A DNA stretch of 64,000 nucleotides from Paenibacillus sp. BIHB 4019. Lineage in GTDB: Bacteria > Bacillota > Bacilli > Paenibacillales > Paenibacillaceae. The notes beneath the pieces are model-generated. The model was not told where the DNA came from and ran no database searches. It was given only the letters and a program-made list of their open reading frames with translations. Each line of letters starts with the position of its first letter. Position 1 is the first letter of the stretch. The stretch is taken from positions 4,078,501-4,142,500 of the forward strand of contig NZ_CP016808.1 of NCBI RefSeq assembly GCF_002741035.1. Direction: 5' to 3'. Shown here piece after piece: positions 52,109-61,519 of the stretch. The position numbers and the translations under genes were made by a program.

Positions 52109-53110
52109 TTATTGCGCCAACTCATCGATACGAATCGATTTTCCTTCACGCACGGAGCGGTTCGCCGCTTCAACCAGCTTCGTTAATTCAACAGCAAGCT
52201 GTACATTTTCCTCAGCTTTTGTATTGTTCACAATATGATCGGCAAATTGGTTGAAAGCGCCTGGGCGTGAGTCTGGCAGCGTCTGCTCCTGCCACTCCTT
52301 CGCTGCGTCTTCACCATTCACGTTTGTCCGCAGCAGCAGGCGGTCATCTGGTGTGCCGTACATCAATGTGCCTTGCGTGCCATGGATTTCAATGGTGAAA
52401 GGCGAAAACGCGTTGACGAAGCCTGCTTCAACGATACCGACAGCGCCGGATGCTGTTTTTAGCAGTACAACAGCGTTGTCTTCTACTTCTTTTCCTGTTA
52501 CATAGCCATATTGGGCAGAAGCTTCAACAGGCTGCTCACCGAGGAACAAGCGAGTCAAATACATCGGGTGGCAGCCCAGATCGATCAAGGCGCCGCCGCC
52601 GCATTGCTCCAAATTGTAAAAATGCTCAGGCAGCCAGTTTTTCGTAGCGCCATCATGCGACAATCTAACCCGAACAAGCGTAACCTTGCCCAGCAGCCCT
52701 TGTGCCAAAATGTCCTGAATCGCCAGCGTGTAGCCAGCGTTCAGTCTTGGCAGGGACACGGTAAGCTTCACATTATTTGCAGATACTGCTTCAATGACTT
52801 CATTCACTTCTTTAAGCGTAGGAGCGATAACCTTCTCCGTAAAAATATGCTTGCCAGCGCGAGCCGCCGCAATGATAACGTCGCGGTGGATGTTGGACGG
52901 GGCGTCTACGATTACCGCATCAATGTCGCTTGCGAGCATCTCGTCCAAGTTGCTGTAGAAAGGAACGCCGAGCTTGTCAGCAGCCGCTTGGCCGCGCTCT
53001 GGAAGCTCATCCCATACCGCTGTAATTTCTGTACCCGGATGCGCCTGCGCTTCCTTCGTATAATCCCAAGCATGTACATGCCAGTAGCTAATTTTACCAA
53101 TTTTAATCAT
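52109..53110 (-). CDS. Gfo/Idh/MocA-family dehydrogenase (first of cluster)
   Basis: The 333-residue protein starts 'MIKIGKISYWHVHAWDYTKE', with 'EKVIAPTLKEVNEVIE' in place of the usual EKP motif: the Pro is Val, an unusual change at the nicotinamide site. It retains 'GGALIDLGCHPMYLTRLFLG' with the catalytic His. GGGAGAAG precedes the ATG. It is the first gene of the four-gene minus-strand cluster. The EKV variant suggests a divergent subfamily. Confidence 0.88.
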   Translation of the reverse strand: MIKIGKISYWHVHAWDYTKEAQAHPGTEITAVWDELPERGQAAADKLGVPFYSNLDEMLASDIDAVIVDAPSNIHRDVIIAAARAGKHIFTEKVIAPTLKEVNEVIEAVSANNVKLTVSLPRLNAGYTLAIQDILAQGLLGKVTLVRVRLSHDGATKNWLPEHFYNLEQCGGGALIDLGCHPMYLTRLFLGEQPVEASAQYGYVTGKEVEDNAVVLLKTASGAVGIVEAGFVNAFSPFTIEIHGTQGTLMYGTPDDRLLLRTNVNGEDAAKEWQEQTLPDSRPGAFNQFADHIVNNTKAEENVQLAVELTKLVEAANRSVREGKSIRIDELAQ

Positions 53111-53370
53111 CTCATCACTTCTCCCAACCTAGTATACAAAATTGAGACATCACAGTAAATTTATCATAGAGATTTCAATTTTATTAGTCCAATTAAGTGA
53201 CTTTGTATGTATAAGATTACGACGTGATTTTTTTCGTTGATAACCTCCAATAATTATGCCTAAAAATACGTCCTAGAAACGGAATGTTTTTATTTTATGT
53301 AAGGATCGTTGCTTTAGAAAAATAACATTTGTATGATTAAGGAAGTTATAGGAGAGGGGTATAGGAGTAA

Positions 53371-55962
53371 ATGAAAGAAGAAGTTAGTGTGGTCAAAAGA
53401 TTAAAAGATTATTTTGGAAAAGGAAAAACTAATCTTTCTAAACTTGGTTTCTTTATTTTGTTTAGCACATCGATATCATATGCGGTCCTCTTATGCATCC
53501 GCTTAGCGTTTAAGCCCATATTAAATACCACCCCAACAAATCACGTTATCCAGCTTGTTGTCATTCTGTATGGTGCCATTTGGTTAGCCATTGTTTATCT
53601 TGAATTTAAGCAGCATGTCAAGCTGTTTTTATTCAAAACTATACGTCGGAAACTGCTGCCGGCAGTGTTCATCTCAATCATCTTGGATTATGGATTTAAT
53701 GATCAGAACAGACTATTTTCCGGGGGAGTTTGGTCTGATCTATATGATGTGAATGTAATAGCCATTTCTTTATATGCAATCATTTTAACGATCAAAAAGC
53801 TGCTTGCCAAAAAAGATGAGCCCGCGACTGATGCTGCAGACAAAGCACAGAAGTACCAATTTCATTCTAGCCCTTCATTAGGCATCGGCGGAACTGACAG
53901 CTTGGGTCGTGAGAAGTTTGCGAAAGATTTGGCAGCGATCCTCATAGATCGTATGGCTATTCCTACGGATCATGCTTTGACTATTGGGCTATATGGGCCA
54001 TGGGGGTCAGGAAAATCCTCTATTATTGATTTGATTGAAAAGCAACATATTAGTAAAGAGAAGATTATTCGTTTCCATCCTTGGTATATGGGGAAGGATC
54101 AAAATAATATTATTCCTGAGTTTTTAAAGCTGTTAATATCGCATCTGGAAAATCGTCAATCTAATTCCCAGCAAAAGCTTATTTATGGGTTAAAGAAGTA
54201 TTTGAAATTTTTGACAACGATTAGCATCAGACCACCGGGGTTTATTGTGAATTTTAAAGATTATATGAGCAATCCTGAATTTTCCAAAGATTTTGAAGAT
54301 GCTCAAGGCATGAGGGAGCATATTATTGATTTGCTGAAAGCGGCTCGAATGCCTATGGTGGTTTTCATAGATGATATAGATCGTCTAGATAATAAGGAGA
54401 TTCAAATCATCTTTAAACTAGTACGGCTTATCGCTGATTTTCCTAATATCACCTATGTTCTTGCTATGGATGAGAAACACGTAGCGAAATCGTTATCCCA
54501 GCTCTATTCCAAAGACTATGAGGAAAAGGTAGGGCTTGAATATATTTCAAAGTTTATTCATGTGCCGCTGTACCTGCCAAGAGTTGATTCCTACCTGATG
54601 ATTAAAGCTTTTCAAACGTCAATGATGAAGATAATAAACGATTATAAAATTGAAGTTGAAAATGATTACATCGATTTTTTAGGGGGAATTGCTAATCACT
54701 TTCAGTTCACGCCAAGGAATATGGAGAGGGTAGCGAATATCGCGATGGTTCATATGCCCATGTTAAAAAAAGAAACGAACCCGAAGGACCTTCTCACCTT
54801 ATTAGCGATTAAAATTGATAATCCTGAATTATTTGCGTTCATTTATAAAAACTCAAGCGTATTTCTAGGTGAGCAAAAAGATGAAGCCGTTATTAAAGAG
54901 CAACGTGAGAAGCTATACATACAATTTCCGTCTTATATTTCCTTATTGAACAAGTTATTTCCCGCTCTCGGGAATTCAAGTGTAAATAAATTATTGTCGA
55001 ACAAAAATAAACTAATTTGCTCTTCTGTGCATTTCGATACTTATTTTCAATATGCTGTACCTTCTTTAAAGGTGTCCAACGAGCAGCTTCAGAAATTTTA
55101 TACTGCGATTTTGGACAGTGATGACGAGGGGGGAACGGTATACGGGGAGCTAGTAACTGATTTGAATCGGGAAGAGTTTTTTCATCAATTGTGGCTGGAT
55201 ATAGCTCCAGAGCAGGTCGAGAAAAACATGAAAATATTAAAATTTGTTCTTGATCAGCATCAAGATCTTACGAAATTTAATAGGCAGATGACAATTTTTA
55301 TAAATGAAATGTTTAAAGCATTGATAAAAGAAGATAGTGATAATGAAAAAGTTACGTCTATTTTATCAAACTACAAAGATGGTTTGTTGATTGCGGCACA
55401 ATTAAATAATAATGGTATAAAAAAGGGCGAGTGGGCTCAAAAATATATTTTTGCTCATATGGACCTATCGGTACTGCTCGAATATTCAGACGATGATGTT
55501 AAAAGTGCATTCAATTTGTGGGCGTTCAGTGAGGAAAATGATATTCAAAACATTCGGGCTATGGTAAGTGATTGGGTAAGTAGTAACGAGATATGGAAGA
55601 TCGTTAGAATGAAAATGACCGATCCCCTTGAAGATTATAATTTCGCATTTTACAATTATGCATCGTTACTATCCATTTTACCAATAGAAGTAATAGAGGA
55701 GGCTGTGGAAAAAATAGGAGAAATCAGTTCAGAAATAGAACTCAAATTGTTCTTAAGGACTGGCGATTTCAGAAAAGAACAGCTTGAATTAGCCTACATG
55801 CATAGTACATGCTATGCAAATACATTAAAACAGCTTACCCATAGTAAGGGTGAATCTTGGACCTATACATTTTTAAAAGCTGTTGAACTGCTCTGTAAAT
55901 ATGGAAGACCAGAGAACACTTTCCATATAAAAGAAGAGTTAAGTAAACATTATACACAGTAA
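53371..55962 (+). CDS. Membrane KAP-family P-loop NTPase, candidate defence gene
   Basis: The protein has 863 residues. Four hydrophobic segments lie within the first 150 residues (about 26-48, 59-79, 90-108 and 127-145). The KAP NTPase domain has Walker A 'GLYGPWGSGKSS' (about 206-217) and Walker B 'VVFIDDIDRLD' (about 331-341), followed by a sensor-like 'FTPRNMERVANIA' region. The C-terminal 350 residues are helical and unrecognised. KAP proteins include PifA of plasmid F, which excludes phage T7, and many members sit in defence islands. The gene is AT-rich (15 G/C in 60 bases at 55261-55320), stands alone between sugar clusters, and has GGAGAGG upstream. Defence is inferred, not shown. Confidence 0.85.
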   Translation: MKEEVSVVKRLKDYFGKGKTNLSKLGFFILFSTSISYAVLLCIRLAFKPILNTTPTNHVIQLVVILYGAIWLAIVYLEFKQHVKLFLFKTIRRKLLPAVFISIILDYGFNDQNRLFSGGVWSDLYDVNVIAISLYAIILTIKKLLAKKDEPATDAADKAQKYQFHSSPSLGIGGTDSLGREKFAKDLAAILIDRMAIPTDHALTIGLYGPWGSGKSSIIDLIEKQHISKEKIIRFHPWYMGKDQNNIIPEFLKLLISHLENRQSNSQQKLIYGLKKYLKFLTTISIRPPGFIVNFKDYMSNPEFSKDFEDAQGMREHIIDLLKAARMPMVVFIDDIDRLDNKEIQIIFKLVRLIADFPNITYVLAMDEKHVAKSLSQLYSKDYEEKVGLEYISKFIHVPLYLPRVDSYLMIKAFQTSMMKIINDYKIEVENDYIDFLGGIANHFQFTPRNMERVANIAMVHMPMLKKETNPKDLLTLLAIKIDNPELFAFIYKNSSVFLGEQKDEAVIKEQREKLYIQFPSYISLLNKLFPALGNSSVNKLLSNKNKLICSSVHFDTYFQYAVPSLKVSNEQLQKFYTAILDSDDEGGTVYGELVTDLNREEFFHQLWLDIAPEQVEKNMKILKFVLDQHQDLTKFNRQMTIFINEMFKALIKEDSDNEKVTSILSNYKDGLLIAAQLNNNGIKKGEWAQKYIFAHMDLSVLLEYSDDDVKSAFNLWAFSEENDIQNIRAMVSDWVSSNEIWKIVRMKMTDPLEDYNFAFYNYASLLSILPIEVIEEAVEKIGEISSEIELKLFLRTGDFRKEQLELAYMHSTCYANTLKQLTHSKGESWTYTFLKAVELLCKYGRPENTFHIKEELSKHYTQ

Positions 55963-56025
55963 AGTGATGGAATTTAAAAGAAGGCACACTAAGTAAGTCA
56001 AATAAGCATTATTTGTCATGTGAAA

Positions 56026-56072
56026 GTGTCCTGAAAGAAGGCCATTTATCAAGTAACTTTCTTGCAGGACAC
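56026..56072. terminator. Hairpin after the KAP NTPase gene
   Basis: GTGTCCTGAAAGAAG (56026-56040) pairs, with small bulges, with CTTTCTTGCAGGACAC (56057-56072). The T-run is poor, so termination is only possible. Confidence 0.5.
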
Positions 56073-56118
56073 AATCTATTATACAACTGAAATATGACAT
56101 ATTTATCTGTTCAAGCGT

Positions 56119-56970
56119 CTACAAATGCTTGCGATAATCCCGCGGCGAGAGCCGAGTAACTTTTTTGAACGTTTTGCCGAAGTGGGAGAAGTTGTCGAAG
56201 CCGGTGGCGGCGGCAATTTCCGTAATCGACTGGTCGGTCTCGCGCAGCAGGCGCTGGGCTTCTTTGATGCGGGTAATCGTCAAGTAGGTGGAGAAGGAGA
56301 AGCCGGTTATTTCCTTAAAGATGCGGCTTAAATAATACGAGCTGATATAGAACTGTTCGGCAATGGCGCTAAGCCTAATCTCTTCGCTGAAATGGTGATT
56401 AATATAACGCACGATTTCGGTAATTTTCGCATGCATCGGCGTGGCATGGGAGAGCGGGACGAATTCGTGCTTTTGCAAATAACGGGCCGCATGCAGCAGC
56501 AGCTCGGTAACCGCGATTGGCGGATACAGCTCATAGCCGGGAGGGCATTGCTGAATTTCCTCCAGCAGTCTGCGGATGAGCTGCTCCATCACCAGCTGTT
56601 CCTGGCGGGGCAGCCGCAGCACGTGAATATGCTGCTCGAACGGCGACAAAATCAGCTCGCGAAGCTCGGGCGCAAACGATTCAGGGAAATGGTGATCGAA
56701 GTGGATAATGACCCGTTCATGCGAGGCTTCGCCAGCGTACAGCGTTTTATGAACGACTTGGCGGGAAATGAAGATCAAGTCGCCCTGCTCCACCGGATAA
56801 GAACGGTCATGGACGAAATAAATCCGTTTGCCGCTGAGCAAATAATAAATTTCATAATAGTCATGAAAATGATCATTAGGCATCGTGAAGGGCTCGGAGC
56901 GCTTCATATATTCAATGTACAAATCCGCTAAATTTCCATAATCAAAGGAAGCGGGCGTTTTTTCAATCAT
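56119..56970 (-). CDS. AraC-family regulator divergent from the uxaC operon
   Basis: The protein has 283 residues: a cupin sensor domain ('NDHFHDYYEIYYLLSGKRIY', 'VEQGDLIFIS') and a helix-turn-helix pair ('LSAIAEQFYISSYYLSRIFK', 'ITEIAAATGFDNFSHFGKTF'). The start at 56970 has AAAGGAG 11 bases upstream; an ATG at 56991 has none. The shared 250-nt gap to the dehydrogenase-uxaC operon contains a perfect 7-bp dyad and the long palindrome shared with fucI. It is the likely local regulator. Confidence 0.9.
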   Translation of the reverse strand: MIEKTPASFDYGNLADLYIEYMKRSEPFTMPNDHFHDYYEIYYLLSGKRIYFVHDRSYPVEQGDLIFISRQVVHKTLYAGEASHERVIIHFDHHFPESFAPELRELILSPFEQHIHVLRLPRQEQLVMEQLIRRLLEEIQQCPPGYELYPPIAVTELLLHAARYLQKHEFVPLSHATPMHAKITEIVRYINHHFSEEIRLSAIAEQFYISSYYLSRIFKEITGFSFSTYLTITRIKEAQRLLRETDQSITEIAAATGFDNFSHFGKTFKKVTRLSPRDYRKHL

Positions 56971-57001
56971 AGCCTTCAAAGCTCCTTTCATATAAAACGC
57001 A

Positions 57002-57018
57002 AAATATGCGGCATATTT
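57002..57018. promoter_or_regulatory. Dyad AAATATG-CGG-CATATTT near the AraC start
   Basis: Perfect 7-bp arms flank a CGG centre, 32 nt upstream of the AraC start codon on its strand. A possible autoregulatory operator. Confidence 0.55.
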
Positions 57019-57141
57019 CCTTAAATAAGCACTATATGAGGAGAATTATAACACTTATATGCGATAAAATGAAAGCGTATTAAACAATCAAGGTGAAACG
57101 GCTGTCGCCGTCCTTTAGCAGCGCGGCGCGTTTCAGTCCGA

Positions 57142-57190
57142 GAAATATAAGCCTATTTATACGTGTGAAGCTTATAAATTCTTATATTCC
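57142..57190. repeat. Long imperfect palindrome in the dehydrogenase-uxaC leader, shared with fucI
   Basis: AATATAAG (57144-57151) and TATTTATA are mirrored by TATAAATT and CTTATATT (57181-57188). Read on the minus strand it matches 9441-9485 over nearly its whole length, including the non-palindromic ATAAGCTTCAC. It ends 28 nt before the start codon at 57219. Confidence 0.8.
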
Positions 57191-57218
57191 AAAAAAATCA
57201 GACAAAGGGTGAGCCGCA

Positions 57219-58517
57219 ATGACACAAAAGAAAAAGTACGTATTGGTAGGAACGGGAGGAAGAGCCGAGTTTTTCTATGCTGCAATTGCAACCGATTTCA
57301 GAGATACGTCGGAGCTGCTTGCATTTTGTGATACGAACCAAACGAGACTTGACCATGCCAACCATCGTTTAACCGATAAATATAATTATCATTCCGTTAA
57401 CACATATAAAGCAGAGCAATTCGAGGAAATGATCGAGATTGAGAAGCCGGATTCCGTTATTGTGACCAGCGTAGACCGCACGCATCATACGTATATTATT
57501 CGGGCGCTGGAGCTTGGCTGCGACGTCATTACCGAGAAGCCGATGACCGTAGATGAGAAGAAATGCCAGGATATTATTGATGCTGTTGAGCGCACCGGGA
57601 AAAATGTTCGCGTAACGTTCAACTACCGCTATGCGCCGCATCATACGAAAGCCAGAGAGCTGATCGAGAATGGCACGATCGGCAAAGTTAATTCGGTGCA
57701 TTTTGAATGGCTGCTCAATACGCAGCATGGCGCGGATTATTTCCGTCGCTGGCACCGTGACAAGCGCAACAGCGGCGGCCTGCTTGTCCACAAATCGACG
57801 CATCACTTCGACTTGGTGAACTTCTGGATCGGCTCGCAGCCGGATACCGTCTTTGCTTTCGGGGATCTGCTGTTCTATGGTAAGGAAAATGCCGAAGAGC
57901 GTGGCGAAACGAAGTTTTACGACCGTGCGACAGGCCACCCCAATGCGAAGGAAGATCCGTTTGCGCTGCATATGGACAGCAATGAGAACCTCAAGGCAAT
58001 GTATTTGGATGCCGAGCATGAGGACGGCTACCGCCGCGACCAAAGCGTATTCAGCGACGGCATTAACATCGAAGATACGATGGGCGTAATGGTACGCTAC
58101 AAAAACAATGCAATTTTGACTTATTCGCTTAATGCTTATCTGCCATGGGAAGGCTACCGCATTGCGTTCAACGGCACAAAGGGCCGGATAGAGATGGAAA
58201 TTGTCGAGCAATCCTATGTTAATTCCGGCGGCGAAAAATCGCAAGAGGGCGCGCTGAAAGGCAAGCGCATTATCGTTTATCCAATGTTTGGCGCTCCTTA
58301 CAATGTGGAAGTGGAAGAAGGAATTGGCGGCCATGGCGGCGGCGATCCTGTGCTGCTCAACGATATTTTTGGCACGTCAGTAGAGGATAAGTTCAATCGC
58401 GCGGCGAATCATGTAGACGGTGCCCGTTCGATTTTGACAGGTATTGCTGCTAATAAATCAATTCAGACGGGACTCGCTGTGAAGGTGGACGAACTAGTTA
58501 AATTCAGGAGGGACTAA
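57219..58517 (+). CDS. Gfo/Idh/MocA-family dehydrogenase cotranscribed with uxaC
   Basis: The 432-residue protein starts 'KKYVLVGTGGRAEFFYAAIA' and has EKPMTV near residue 108 and 'SGGLLVHKSTHHFDLVNFWI' with the catalytic Lys/His region. It is longer than the usual 330-390. It lies one base before the uronate isomerase start, so it likely acts in uronate or related sugar-acid oxidation and reduction. The substrate is unknown. GGGTGAG precedes the ATG. Confidence 0.9.
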   Translation: MTQKKKYVLVGTGGRAEFFYAAIATDFRDTSELLAFCDTNQTRLDHANHRLTDKYNYHSVNTYKAEQFEEMIEIEKPDSVIVTSVDRTHHTYIIRALELGCDVITEKPMTVDEKKCQDIIDAVERTGKNVRVTFNYRYAPHHTKARELIENGTIGKVNSVHFEWLLNTQHGADYFRRWHRDKRNSGGLLVHKSTHHFDLVNFWIGSQPDTVFAFGDLLFYGKENAEERGETKFYDRATGHPNAKEDPFALHMDSNENLKAMYLDAEHEDGYRRDQSVFSDGINIEDTMGVMVRYKNNAILTYSLNAYLPWEGYRIAFNGTKGRIEMEIVEQSYVNSGGEKSQEGALKGKRIIVYPMFGAPYNVEVEEGIGGHGGGDPVLLNDIFGTSVEDKFNRAANHVDGARSILTGIAANKSIQTGLAVKVDELVKFRRD

Positions 58518-58518
58518 C

Positions 58519-59925
58519 TTGGCTAAGTTTCTGGACGACAATTTTTTGCTGGCAAATGAAACGGCGCGGGATTTGTACCATAACTATGCAAAGGACATGC
58601 CGATTATCGATTATCATTGCCATTTGAGCCCGCAGCAAATTTACGATAACATCAGCTTCTCGAATTTGTCGGAAGCTTGGCTGTATGGCGATCATTACAA
58701 GTGGCGGGCGATGCGCTCGAATGGCATTGAAGAAAAATATGTCACGGGTGGCGAAGGCGTCAGCGATTATGACCGCTTCCTCGCTTTTGCAAGGACGGTT
58801 CCGCAGGCAATTGGCAATCCGCTTTACCATTGGTCGCATCTGGAGCTGCAGCGCTTCTTCGGCGTCGATGAAGTGATTAATGAGCGCAATGCGCCGGCGA
58901 TTTGGGAAAAAGTAAATGCGAAGCTGGCTGGAGAGGGCTTTAAGGCCCGCGATCTCATCGTAAACTCCAAGGTTGAGGTCGTCTGCACGACAGATGATCC
59001 TGCGGATTCGCTGGAATATCATTTGAAAATTAAGGAGCTGCCGGACTTTCCGGTAGCGGTGCTGCCTTCGTTCCGTCCAGATAAAGCGCTGGAAATTAAC
59101 CGCGCTGGTTTCTTGGAATGGATCGCGAAGCTGGAGCAGGCTGCGGGCCAAAAGCTGGACAGCTATGAGGCGCTGTTAGCTGCGCTGGAAGCAAGAGTTT
59201 CCTTCTTCCACGAGGCAGGCTGCCGCGTTTCGGATCATGCCCTTGATTATGTGCCTTACGGGGAGACGACAAAGGATGAGGCAGCAGCGATTTTTGCTAG
59301 TGCACTTGCCGGAAATCGTGTAAGCCTTGAGGATGAGAAAAAATACAAAACGTATACGCTTGTCTTCCTCGGAAAGCTGTATGCGAAGCATGACTGGGCG
59401 ATGCAATTTCATATTAATGCCGCGCGCAACAATAATACGGCGATGTTTAATCGCCTTGGGCCGGACACAGGCTATGATTCTATCGGCGACAGTCCGCTTG
59501 CCTATCCGCTCGTTAAGCTGCTCGATGAGTTAGCGAAGGATGAGGCGCTGCCGCGCACGATTTTGTATTCGCTAAATGCAATGGACAATGAAGTGCTTGG
59601 CTCGATTATCGGCAGCTTCCAAGGCGACGGCATCCCGGGCAAAATCCAGCTGGGCTCCGCTTGGTGGTTCAATGATACGCGGGACGGCATGGTCGTACAA
59701 ATGAAGGCGCTCGCGAACTTCGGTTTGCTGAGCCGTTTTGTCGGCATGCTGACCGATTCCCGCAGCTTCCTGTCTTATACCCGGCATGAGTATTTCCGCC
59801 GGATTTTGTGCAATTTGCTCGGCGAGTGGGTGGAGAACGGCGAAGTGCCGGATGACCGCGAGCTGCTGGGCGACATTGTCCGCAATATTAGCTACTACAA
59901 TGCGAAAAACTATTTTAAATTTTAA
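58519..59925 (+). CDS. uxaC: Uronate isomerase
   Basis: The 468-residue amidohydrolase-fold isomerase converts D-glucuronate to D-fructuronate (and galacturonate to tagaturonate). It shows 'DYHCHLSPQQIYDNISFSNL' with the zinc HxH, 'CTTDDPADSLEYH', 'MQFHINAARNNN' and 'DSRSFLSYTRHEYFRRILCN', all characteristic of UxaC. The TTG start is supported by AGGAGGG six bases upstream and by a one-base gap from the dehydrogenase stop. A terminator follows. Later pathway genes (uxuA, uxuB, kdg) are not in the window. Confidence 0.96.
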   Translation: MAKFLDDNFLLANETARDLYHNYAKDMPIIDYHCHLSPQQIYDNISFSNLSEAWLYGDHYKWRAMRSNGIEEKYVTGGEGVSDYDRFLAFARTVPQAIGNPLYHWSHLELQRFFGVDEVINERNAPAIWEKVNAKLAGEGFKARDLIVNSKVEVVCTTDDPADSLEYHLKIKELPDFPVAVLPSFRPDKALEINRAGFLEWIAKLEQAAGQKLDSYEALLAALEARVSFFHEAGCRVSDHALDYVPYGETTKDEAAAIFASALAGNRVSLEDEKKYKTYTLVFLGKLYAKHDWAMQFHINAARNNNTAMFNRLGPDTGYDSIGDSPLAYPLVKLLDELAKDEALPRTILYSLNAMDNEVLGSIIGSFQGDGIPGKIQLGSAWWFNDTRDGMVVQMKALANFGLLSRFVGMLTDSRSFLSYTRHEYFRRILCNLLGEWVENGEVPDDRELLGDIVRNISYYNAKNYFKF

Positions 59926-59956
59926 TCATTAACATTTAATCGTTCATATTTATCAA

Positions 59957-59998
59957 AGAAGAAGCCGACAGCTATTGGGCAGCTGTCGGCTTCTTTTT
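59957..59998. terminator. Bidirectional terminator between uxaC and the aminotransferase gene
   Basis: AAGAAGCCGACAGCT pairs with AGCTGTCGGCTTCTT; A- and T-runs flank the stem. Confidence 0.92.
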
Positions 59999-60003
59999 GT
60001 CGG

Positions 60004-61242
60004 CTAGGCGTTGGCCGCTGCTTTCTGTACAGTTTTTAATCCCAGCTTGCTCAGGGCACGCTCCAGCAGCTCGAACATTTCGCCTGTTTCTGCTTCGGTT
60101 ACCGTGAGTGCGGGTGTAATCCGTACTGTGGAAGCGTTAAGCGCATTAATAATCAATCCATCCTCCATACAGCAAGCCGCAAGCTGCGGCGCTATGCCTT
60201 CCTGCACAGTGAAGGCGAGCAGCAAGCCTTTGCCGCGAATGTCGGTGATCGCATACTTGCCGGAAAGCTCAACCAGCTTCTCTGTCATTAAGTCACCCAT
60301 CAGCTTCGCATTGGTGGCCAAATCCAAACGAATAATCTCCTCTACGACTGCGTGGCCTGCTGCCATCGCAAGCGGTCCGCCCGTATAGGTTCCGCCTTGA
60401 TCGCCAGGCTCAAAAAGATCGTATTGCTCCATCGTTAGTGTCGCGGATAGCGGAAAGCCGCCGCCAATTCCTTTCGCCAGCGTCATGACGTCTGGTTTAA
60501 CGCCATAATGCTCATGGGCAAACATTTTTCCTGTCCGGCCAATACCGGTCTGAACCTCGTCGAAAATAAGCATAATGCCATAAACATCGCATGCCTTGCG
60601 CAGTGCCTGAAGGTAAGGGGCATCAACCGAATGGACGCCGCCCTCCCCTTGGACGAGCTCCAGCATAATCGCACAGGTACGGTTGCTAATGGCAGCGAAG
60701 CACGCATCAAAATCATTGATAGGCACATGCTTGAAGCCTGGAACTTTAGGGGCATAAAGGCTTTCCCAATGCGCTTTGCCTGTTGCCGACATCATGGCGA
60801 GCGTTCTGCCATGGAAGCTGTTCGTCAAAGTAATAATTTCATAAGCGCCGTTTAAATTTAGGGCGCCATGCTTGCGGGCGAGTTTAATCGCGGTTTCATT
60901 CGCTTCGGCGCCGCTGCTGGTGAAATAGGCTTTGTCAAAGCCGGACACGCTTGTCAGCAGCTCTGCGAACTCAACCATTGGTTTGTTATAGAAAGCGGGG
61001 CTTGCATGCACGAGCTGTCCGGCTTGCTTGGCAATGGCCTCCTGCAAAGCTTTAGGCGAATGTCCCAAGCTGGTGACCGCCCAGCCGCTGCTGAAATCGA
61101 GGTATTGTTTACCTTCCGTATCCCATAAGTACATGCCTTCCCCGCGCTCCATCACGACCTCGGGTCTGCTTGTTGTGAACAGCACGGATTTTTTGGCTGC
61201 AGCCAGCAAGGCAGCGGTATCGTTGTTTTTTAAATTAGTCAT
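60004..61242 (-). CDS. Class III aminotransferase, acetylornithine-transaminase-like
   Basis: The 412-residue PLP enzyme has 'LDFSSGWAVTSLGHSPKALQ', 'SSGAEANETAIKLAR' (phosphate site), 'FHGRTLAMMSATG', 'IFDEVQTGIGRTGKMFAHEH' (PLP Asp) and the Schiff-base Lys in 'LAKGIGGGFPL'. The set is typical of ArgD/AstC-type acetylornithine or succinylornithine transaminases. No arginine genes are adjacent, so a second ArgD paralogue or another omega-aminotransferase role is possible. GGAGG precedes the ATG. It converges on uxaC; the 277 nt upstream of it hold no gene. Confidence 0.88.
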   Translation of the reverse strand: MTNLKNNDTAALLAAAKKSVLFTTSRPEVVMERGEGMYLWDTEGKQYLDFSSGWAVTSLGHSPKALQEAIAKQAGQLVHASPAFYNKPMVEFAELLTSVSGFDKAYFTSSGAEANETAIKLARKHGALNLNGAYEIITLTNSFHGRTLAMMSATGKAHWESLYAPKVPGFKHVPINDFDACFAAISNRTCAIMLELVQGEGGVHSVDAPYLQALRKACDVYGIMLIFDEVQTGIGRTGKMFAHEHYGVKPDVMTLAKGIGGGFPLSATLTMEQYDLFEPGDQGGTYTGGPLAMAAGHAVVEEIIRLDLATNAKLMGDLMTEKLVELSGKYAITDIRGKGLLLAFTVQEGIAPQLAACCMEDGLIINALNASTVRITPALTVTEAETGEMFELLERALSKLGLKTVQKAAANA

Positions 61243-61519
61243 CGTCTAACCTCCGTATAAGTCTCGTTATGTATAAATATACACTTAAGTAAATAAAAAT
61301 ACAATACGCAGCTGCATATTTGCTGAGCGGCCCGTCACCCGGCGGATATCGTGGGGTTGTTCTTCAAATAGTAACCAAATCATTAATATTTATAGTAGCG
61401 CAGACATAAGGAATACTCGTCTGAAGGTATTCGCTCCGGCGACTTCATGGTATTATCAAAAAACAGCAAAATATAAACAGAGCGTCAGCAGATTATACAA
61501 ACGTGGGGGAGTTCAGGCA

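Noticed and set aside
57369..58334. 321-residue open frame on the minus strand across the Gfo/Idh/MocA gene
   Set aside because: It is antisense to a clear dehydrogenase with no family signature of its own.
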